In this document: piece after piece, positions 32,233 through 37,988 of the stretch | Layout: each line of letters starts with the position of its first letter | Numbering within the stretch: position 1 is the stretch's first letter | Source of the DNA: Nocardiopsis halotolerans DSM 44410 | GTDB lineage: Bacteria > Actinomycetota > Actinomycetes > Streptosporangiales > Streptosporangiaceae | Direction: 5' to 3' | Length of the DNA: 37,988 nt | NCBI RefSeq assembly: GCF_000341065.1 | Contig: NZ_ANAX01000223.1 | Location: 1 to 37,988, forward strand | Made by a program: the position numbers and the translations under genes | The notes under the pieces: generated by a model | The model's input: only the letters and a program-made list of their open reading frames with translations | What the model was told of the DNA's origin: nothing | The model's database searches: none

Positions 32233-35200
32233 CGACGAGGATCTCCTGGACGAGGGCGCGCGTGTCGGCCAGGCAGCGCCATGCGGGCACCACGACCACG
32301 GGGTCGCCGGTGGCCCGGTTGAGCGACTCGCCGCGGGCGAGCAGGCGGCGCAGCGACCGGCCGTCGGGTTCACGGTCGAGCAGGAGCAGCAGGCGGCGGG
32401 AACCGAAGCGGACCACCATGTCGGCGGTCCAGCCCTCCACCGTCTGCTGGAGGGCCACCCCCGTGCCCACCCGGCGCAGCTCCTCCACCAGCGCGGAGGC
32501 GGCCGGATCGGTCCGCGCCGGAGGGGTGCCGGAAAGCTGCGCCTCCAGGTCGCCCAACGGGCCGTCGTCCTCCGACCAGTACTTCCGGTCACCCACCACC
32601 ACGAGCCGCTGGCGGGGACGGGTCAGCACCGACGACCACAGGTGTCCCATCCGGCGGATCCGCCGTTCGGCGATGGCGGGGGCTCCGGCGGTGAGCATCG
32701 GTGAGAGCACGGTGACGTCCGCCGCGTCGTGGTCGTCCGCCAGCAGGTCGGGGCCGCCCACCCGCACCTCGTGGCGCAGGACGCGTGTACCCAGCAGGCG
32801 GCGTACCAGGGCCACCTGGGGCTGGGTCGGCGCGACCACCGCGACCACGCGGTCCGCGGGGAGCCGCTCGTCGATCTCGTCCACCACCACCGCCACGCGG
32901 TAGGCCTCGTCCCGGTTGACGTAGGAGGCCCCCGGCGCCGCCTCGCAGACGCCGGTGACGTCGCGCCAGGCGAACTCCGGGCCTCCGGTGGGATCGGGGT
33001 TCGTGCACACCGTGAGCCTGTCCCCGTAGCAGTGCCGCGACGCGGCCCCGGCTAGTCGCGGCGGCGCCCCCTCGTGCTCGTCCAGCCAGAGCATGGGCGG
33101 CGCCGCCCGGTGCAGGGCGCGCAGGGCCGAACCGGAGCCGTGGCGCAGGCCCCGGTCGTCCAACTGGTCGGCGGCCAACCCCGCCGCGGCCAGCGCGCGG
33201 CGCTCCTCGTCCGGTTCCAGCACGCTCACCGGACCCGGGTGCGCGGGGTCGCCGAACACCACGGCGCGGTTGGCACGGTAGAGCACGGGCAGCAGCTCGG
33301 CCAGCCGTGTGCGTTCCGCCCCGACCACGACCACCAGGTCGAACAGGCCCGCACGCGGCGGCAGGACCCGGACCTGGTCGGTGCGGCACGTCCAGGTGGG
33401 CAGGGTGTCGAGCAGGTTGTCCATACCGGGCCAGCCGCGACCGTGGTACCAGTTGAGGGTCTCCAGACGGTTCTCGATGGCGGCGCGGCCCCGCCACAGC
33501 CGGGGTTCGCTGACCGCGCGCAGACAGGCGGCGCTGGACCTGCGATGCCGGGCGAGGGCGTCGGCCAGTTCGGCGGTCAGTTCGCCCAGCGGCGCGCAGC
33601 GGGTGCGCCGGTCCACGGCCGCCCGCCACTCGCTCTCCAGGCGGGCGACCGCGTACAGGCGCGCGAGGCCCTCGGGGTCGGTGGCCGCACCCAGTTCACG
33701 GCGGACGGCGCCGCGGTGCGCCATCGCCGTGACGCCGCCCGCCCTGGCGCGTTCGATCCGCTGCGACCAGTACTCGGGGCCGCCCCGCTCCGGAGTGAAG
33801 AGGGCGTCGGGGTCCCAGCCCTGCGCGATGACGCGGTCGCGCTCCTCGGCCAGGCGGGCGAGCGTGTGCCCGTCGGAGGCCATGGTGTCCATGGCCAGCC
33901 ACGCGTCGCGGACCCCCGCCCAGTCCTCGGCCAGGTTCGCCCGCTGGGCGGTGGGATCGTCCCCGTCCGGTTCGGTGGCGGGCAGGCTGCGGGAGTGCTC
34001 GGTGAGGAGCCGGGTGAGCATGAGGACCTCGGCGGCGCGGTGTTCGCGTCCGCCCACGCGCACGACCGGGTGCGCCGGGGAGGTGTCCGCCCGGACAGCG
34101 GTCGCGGTGACGTCGGCCTCGCCGTGTCCGCAGACCAGGACGCGCTGGCCCTTGCTGACGGCGGTGCGGACGAGGGCGTCGACCAGGTCGTGCACACCGC
34201 TCCCGGGAGGGGCGGCGGCCACGGTGAGCTGTTCGCGCATGGCGGCGCACAGGACGGCGTACTGGGACTGGTTGAGGGCGGTCGCGGAGATCGGGACGGG
34301 AGGCCCCTCGATGTCCTCGGGGGGACCGGTGCGCGCGGCGCGCCGGGTGCTGGCCCGTCCGCCGCGGAAGAGCCGTCCGGGCGCGGCGGGAGCGGTGGCA
34401 CCGGCACGTCGGCCCGCGGCGGCCTGCCCGAGCAGGGACTCCAGCGCGGTCCCGCTGACGTCGTCGGGGTTGAGGCCGTCGCGGTCGGAGGTGTCGAGGT
34501 CGGCCAGGACGCCCTCGACACCGAGGGGTTCGTCCTCGTCGGCCTCGTCCTGACCGCCGGGACCGGCGCGGAAGAGCACGGCGACGTTGTGGGCGCCGTC
34601 GGCACCGGCCCGGAGGGAGTCCCGGACGCCGAGGGGAGCGATGTCGTCCGCCCTCTCGATCCCCATACGGGCGAGGAGGGTACGCACCCTGGTGGCGAGG
34701 TCGGTGACGGCGGCGGGGCGCCGTACGGGGTCGGGCGCCTCGGAGCGCAGCCGGGTTCGGAGTTCGAACAGGTCCTCGGGGTCGGTGACGCCGAGGCGCC
34801 TCAGGAGGGCGGGGTTGACGTCGGGCGGGCCGACCGCGCGGACCAGCGTGTCCCCGGGCGCGGTACGGGGGCCTCCGGTCTCGTCCACGGCCCGCACGTC
34901 GACGGTGAGCAGCGGCAGGGCGACGCGGTCGGCGCCCCGGCCCAGGACCACGAGCGGATAGCCGTAGCGCGGTGTCTGTCCCCGCTTCTGGGCCACGCGC
35001 AGCACCCGTGCGGTCTCGGCGTGCAGCGGGAGGGTCTCCCCGAAACCGCTGAACAGGACCTCGGGTCCCGGCGGCAGGCACGCGCAGAGGTCGGATCCGA
35101 GGTCGTCGGCCAGGATCGTGTGGGTGTGCACGGCCTCGCGCCGCAGACAGGCGCGCAGGTAGGACAGGAGGGAGCGCACCTCGGAGCGGTCGACCGGCGG

Positions 35201-35353
35201 CTTCCAGCGCAGCGAGGCGGCGCCGACCCCCGACCGGCCGACCGGGCCGGGTGCCGCGGGAGGGTCCCCGGAGATCCCCGGTGCCAGCCCCGGCACGCCC
35301 CTGTACCCGGCCTCGTGCTCGTCGTCCCGCAGTGACCTCAACGTCGCCCCCAC
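32225..35353 (-). CDS. SF1 (UPF1-like) helicase homologue with degenerate ATPase motifs
   Basis: 1042 residues from GTG 35353; the start is uncertain (no clear ribosome site, a ~50-residue Gly/Pro-rich lead). Residues ~55-155 form an N-terminal domain of unknown role, ~180-245 two helical repeats (LRRLGVTDPEDLF, LLARMGIERADDIAPLG). Residues 358-420 match the start of the UPF1/DNA2-type helicase core: SATALNQSQYAVLCAAMREQLTV, then APPGSGVH (381-388) where GPPGTGKS is expected. Residues 671-710 match motifs II-III: FDLVVVVGAER where FDLVIVDEASQ is expected, then AVVFGDPAHPGPV. Motif VI is kept: SSVLTRPRQRLVVVGDRKYW (907-926). So the Walker lysine and both DE acids are gone. The C-terminus (~951-1042) resembles a restriction-nuclease-like fold seen behind such helicases, also without clear catalytic residues. 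The length and frame are intact, so it is a conserved-looking pseudoenzyme, not decay. Confidence 0.75.
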   Translation of the reverse strand: MGATLRSLRDDEHEAGYRGVPGLAPGISGDPPAAPGPVGRSGVGAASLRWKPPVDRSEVRSLLSYLRACLRREAVHTHTILADDLGSDLCACLPPGPEVLFSGFGETLPLHAETARVLRVAQKRGQTPRYGYPLVVLGRGADRVALPLLTVDVRAVDETGGPRTAPGDTLVRAVGPPDVNPALLRRLGVTDPEDLFELRTRLRSEAPDPVRRPAAVTDLATRVRTLLARMGIERADDIAPLGVRDSLRAGADGAHNVAVLFRAGPGGQDEADEDEPLGVEGVLADLDTSDRDGLNPDDVSGTALESLLGQAAAGRRAGATAPAAPGRLFRGGRASTRRAARTGPPEDIEGPPVPISATALNQSQYAVLCAAMREQLTVAAAPPGSGVHDLVDALVRTAVSKGQRVLVCGHGEADVTATAVRADTSPAHPVVRVGGREHRAAEVLMLTRLLTEHSRSLPATEPDGDDPTAQRANLAEDWAGVRDAWLAMDTMASDGHTLARLAEERDRVIAQGWDPDALFTPERGGPEYWSQRIERARAGGVTAMAHRGAVRRELGAATDPEGLARLYAVARLESEWRAAVDRRTRCAPLGELTAELADALARHRRSSAACLRAVSEPRLWRGRAAIENRLETLNWYHGRGWPGMDNLLDTLPTWTCRTDQVRVLPPRAGLFDLVVVVGAERTRLAELLPVLYRANRAVVFGDPAHPGPVSVLEPDEERRALAAAGLAADQLDDRGLRHGSGSALRALHRAAPPMLWLDEHEGAPPRLAGAASRHCYGDRLTVCTNPDPTGGPEFAWRDVTGVCEAAPGASYVNRDEAYRVAVVVDEIDERLPADRVVAVVAPTQPQVALVRRLLGTRVLRHEVRVGGPDLLADDHDAADVTVLSPMLTAGAPAIAERRIRRMGHLWSSVLTRPRQRLVVVGDRKYWSEDDGPLGDLEAQLSGTPPARTDPAASALVEELRRVGTGVALQQTVEGWTADMVVRFGSRRLLLLLDREPDGRSLRRLLARGESLNRATGDPVVVVPAWRCLADTRALVQEILVAH

Positions 35354-35450
35354 CCCGAATACGTCATCGGCTGATCACCCTCTGACAGCAAGCCATTGTG
35401 GTGGATGGGTGGGCTCCGGACCCTCCGAACGCCGGAAACCGCCGTGACTT

Positions 35451-36908
35451 TCACCCCGGGTGATCCCGGGAGGCCCCGTGGACGCGCAGGGCGATCCAGA
35501 GTTCGGCCCGGTAGTCGGGGTCGTCCAGGTCGCCGGGGAGCAGGTCGCGGATGCGCCGCATACGGTAGCGGAGGGTGTGCCGGTGGATCCCGAGGGTCTC
35601 CGAAGCCGCGTCCCACCGGCCCGAGGCCGCGAGGTAGGCGCGCAGCGAGGCGAGCAGTTCGGCCGAGGTCCGCTGCTCCAGGAGGGGAGCGAGCAGGTCC
35701 CCGGCCATGCGGGCACCGGCGGGTGTGTCCGCCAGTCCGAGCAGGCCGCCGGGCAGGTCACCGACCCGGAGGACCTCCTCCCCCGCACCGCGCGCGGCGG
35801 CCAGCGCGCGTTCGGCCTGGGAGAGGGCGGCGGCCAGTTCCGCGTAGGAGGACGGGTCGCTCACCCCGACCGGACCCTCCAGGACCTCACCGATCACCGC
35901 GGTGCCCGTGTTCGCCGGGGCGAGCAACAGGGCCCGGCCGTCGTGCTCGGTGGCCAGGACGCCCTCGGGCGGGTGCGCGGGCCCGGTCGCGTCCGCGGTC
36001 GCCACCACGACCGGTTCGGGCGGAAGGACCTCCCGCAGGCGCGCCGCTCCCGGATGGAGCGGGTCCAGGGCCCCGGTGAGCAGGGCCGACAGCACCCCCT
36101 CGCGCACATGCGCGGTGGCGTTGTGCGCGCTGCGCTCCAGTTCGAGGGAGAGCAGCGACACGGCCGCGTTGACCAGCGTGCGCTCGTCGGATCCGAGCCG
36201 CCCGCCGGTGCCCACGGCGAGGAATCCGCGGATGCGGCGGCCGGTGGCCAGGGGCTGGACGGAGACGTGTTCGCCGCCCGAGGTCAGGGAGACGCTGGCG
36301 CGCAGCCCCGCGTCGCGCAGCCTGTCCAGCTCCGCGGCCAGTCCGGCGGCGCGCCCGGCGGCCCGTGCGGGGGCCGCGTGCCGGACGTCCCCGTCGGCGG
36401 TCAGCAGGAGCACCCAGGCGTCGAGGTCGCGGGCCAGCCGGTCCGTGACGGCCGCCGCGCCGGTGAGCGCGGCGCGGGTGAGGTCGCGCTGGGCGGCGAA
36501 GGCCCGGCTCAGACCCTCGTACTCCTCCTTCGCCAGGAGTCGGGACACCTCCTTGCCGATCGCGATGAAGGGGGTCTCCCGGCTCACCTCCAGCAGGGTG
36601 AGGCCGAACTCCTCGGCGGCCTCGTGGAGCCGCTCGGGGGTCCGCTCCAGGACCACGCCGACCGCGAAGCCCAGCGCGGTGACGCGGCGCTCGGCCAGGC
36701 GGCGTGTGTAGTCGCGCAGGTCGGGCACACCGGTGGCCCAGCGCACGCCGGTGGTGAGGAGGAGCTCGCCGCCCGCCAGGTAGGGGGTGGGGTCCTCCAG
36801 CTCGCTGACCGCGACCCACTCCACCTGCCGGTCCAGGTTCTCCTGGCCGGTGAGCAGGTTCAGGCGCAGGCGCGGTGTGCGCATCAGGGCACCCAGGGTC
36901 GGTGGCAT
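35451..36908 (-). CDS. PucR-family transcriptional regulator
   Basis: 485 residues from ATG 36908, preceded by GGAGGGAGAG. The N-terminal PucR domain is clear (TLGALMRTPRLRLNLLTGQENLDRQVEWVAVSELEDPTPYLAGGELLLTTG). A central GGDEF-like/ligand region follows, and the C-terminal helix-turn-helix reads ASLRAYLAASGRWDAASETLGIHRHTLRYRMRRIRDLL, the typical HTH_30 end. In other bacteria PucR-type proteins activate purine, GABA or amino-acid catabolic genes. It is divergent from the gabT-type aminotransferase with 176 bases between the two starts, so it most likely controls that gene in response to GABA or a derivative. No specific operator was found in that gap. Confidence 0.93.
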   Translation of the reverse strand: MPPTLGALMRTPRLRLNLLTGQENLDRQVEWVAVSELEDPTPYLAGGELLLTTGVRWATGVPDLRDYTRRLAERRVTALGFAVGVVLERTPERLHEAAEEFGLTLLEVSRETPFIAIGKEVSRLLAKEEYEGLSRAFAAQRDLTRAALTGAAAVTDRLARDLDAWVLLLTADGDVRHAAPARAAGRAAGLAAELDRLRDAGLRASVSLTSGGEHVSVQPLATGRRIRGFLAVGTGGRLGSDERTLVNAAVSLLSLELERSAHNATAHVREGVLSALLTGALDPLHPGAARLREVLPPEPVVVATADATGPAHPPEGVLATEHDGRALLLAPANTGTAVIGEVLEGPVGVSDPSSYAELAAALSQAERALAAARGAGEEVLRVGDLPGGLLGLADTPAGARMAGDLLAPLLEQRTSAELLASLRAYLAASGRWDAASETLGIHRHTLRYRMRRIRDLLPGDLDDPDYRAELWIALRVHGASRDHPG

Positions 36909-37084
36909 CCGTCTCTCCCTCCTCCGGGTGTGCTCCGTGTGAACCCTGACGCGTTGGCACAAGGCTCAGCCCCGATTATCCACCGTGTCCATGTGTGAGG
37001 TGCTCGGCGCGTCCTAGTGTCATGCCAGGCCGGGGAGCCCACCCCCGGCCTTCCTCCCCGTCGAGCGCAGAAGGAGGCAGCCGT

Positions 37085-37988
37085 ATGGCAGCGACCGAGG
37101 TCGTCCAGTCCCGTCGGGTCGTCACCGAGATCCCCGGCCCCAAGTCCCGCGCGATCCAGGAGCGCCGCCGTTCGGCCGTCGCCCAGGGCGTGGGCAGTGT
37201 CCTGCCCGTCTACGTCGAGCGCGCCGGTGGCGGCATCGTCGAGGACGTCGACGGCAACGCGCTGATCGACTTCGGTTCCGGCATCGCCGTGACCAACGTC
37301 GGCAACGCCGACCCGCGTGTGGTGGAGAGCGCCGCCGAGCAGCTCGGCCGCTTCACGCACACCTGCTTCATGGTGAACCCGTACGAGGCGTACGTGGACG
37401 TGTGCGAGGCGCTGAACCGTGTCACGCCGGGCGACCACGAGAAGCGGTCGATCCTGCTCAACTCGGGCGCCGAGGCGGTCGAGAACGCGGTGAAGATCGC
37501 CCGCAGCGCGACCGGCCGCCAGGCGGTGGTGGTGTTCGACCACGCCTACCACGGCCGCACCAACCTCACCATGGGGCTGACCGCGAAGAACATGCCCTAC
37601 AAGCAGGGCTTCGGTCCGTTCGCCGGTGAGATCCACCGGATGCCGATGGCCTACCCGTACCGCTGGCCCACGGGCCCGGAGAACTGCGGCCCCGAGGCCG
37701 CGGCCATGGTGATCGAGCAGATCACCAAGCAGATCGGCGCCCAGAACGTGGCGGCCGTGGTGATCGAGCCGATCCAGGGCGAGGGCGGCTTCATCGAGCC
37801 CGCTCCCGGCTTCCTGCCCGCGGTGGTCGAGTTCTGCCGCGCCAACGGCATCGTGTTCGTCGCCGACGAGGTGCAGACCGGTTTCGCCCGTACCGGCCAC
37901 ATGTTCGCCAGTGAGCACGAGGGCGTGGTCCCGGACCTGATCACGACCGCCAAGGGCATCGCGGGCGGCCTGCCGCTGGCCGCCGTGA
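37085..37988 (+). CDS. gabT: 4-aminobutyrate aminotransferase, partial (runs off right edge)
   Basis: 301 codons are present from ATG 37085 (AAGGAGG upstream); the frame is open at the edge. It is a class-III PLP aminotransferase: VERAGGGIVEDVDGNALIDFGSGIAVTNVGN, ILLNSGAEAVENAVKIARSATGR (the phosphate-binding SGAEA), FDHAYHGRTNLTMGLTAKNMPYKQGFGPF, VIEPIQGEGGF, and VADEVQTGFARTGHMFA with the PLP-ring aspartate. The Schiff-base lysine is K290 in TTAKGIAGGLPL. GABA aminotransferase is the best fit by the GFGPFAGEI and NMPYKQG pieces. The reaction gives succinate semialdehyde and glutamate. A succinate-semialdehyde dehydrogenase gene might follow beyond the edge. The divergent PucR gene is the likely regulator. 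Confidence 0.92.
   Translation, partial: MAATEVVQSRRVVTEIPGPKSRAIQERRRSAVAQGVGSVLPVYVERAGGGIVEDVDGNALIDFGSGIAVTNVGNADPRVVESAAEQLGRFTHTCFMVNPYEAYVDVCEALNRVTPGDHEKRSILLNSGAEAVENAVKIARSATGRQAVVVFDHAYHGRTNLTMGLTAKNMPYKQGFGPFAGEIHRMPMAYPYRWPTGPENCGPEAAAMVIEQITKQIGAQNVAAVVIEPIQGEGGFIEPAPGFLPAVVEFCRANGIVFVADEVQTGFARTGHMFASEHEGVVPDLITTAKGIAGGLPLAAV

Noticed and set aside
33074-35335. Plus-strand open frame of 753 codons opposite the pseudo-helicase gene
   Set aside because: Gly/Val/Arg/Gln-rich antisense shadow. The minus-strand frame carries helicase-like motifs and is longer, so it is the real gene.

Overview
The DNA is very GC-rich with strong G/C third-position bias, many GTG starts and GGAGG-type ribosome sites, which points to a high-GC actinomycete. 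The LPXTG-type surface protein, GylR-like glycerol regulon, CelR/CebR-type operator and TnpB element suggest a Nocardiopsis- or Thermobifida-like member of the Streptosporangiales. That placement is inference; there is no rRNA or tRNA gene in the window to confirm it.

Layout. 1-3.9 kb: a secreted surface-type protein cut by the left edge, a small membrane protein, and a TPR/AAA-type gene cut off after about 150 codons by a TnpB-only IS200/IS605-family element, with a small membrane-protein ORF on the far side. 3.9-10.2 kb: a leftward Opp/Dpp-type peptide ABC operon (binding lipoprotein, two permeases, two ATPases). 10.5-11.6 kb: two unassigned genes. 11.7-14.5 kb: a gluconate module (gntK, FadR-type gntR, gntP) with likely shared operators. 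15.1-17.3 kb: an autoregulated-looking PfpI-like/MarR operon and a threonine aldolase. 17.4-23.0 kb: a glycerol regulon (gylR-like IclR gene, glpK, glpF, glpD) with a recurring 17-bp operator, then a cold-shock gene. 24-31 kb: a second leftward Opp/Dpp-type operon headed by a LacI-family gene. A perfect TGGGAGCGCTCCCA box and a second LacI-type operator argue that it imports oligosaccharides rather than peptides. 31-38 kb: a Nei/Fpg DNA glycosylase, a 1042-residue protein that looks like an SF1 (UPF1-like) helicase with destroyed Walker A and B motifs, a PucR-family regulator, and a divergent gabT-type aminotransferase cut by the right edge.

The theme is carbon and nitrogen uptake (peptides, gluconate, glycerol, oligosaccharides, GABA), each set next to its own regulator except the first peptide operon. 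The least explained items are the pseudo-helicase and the TnpB insertion/deletion scar. The regulatory motifs were found by eye and are testable predictions, not proven sites.
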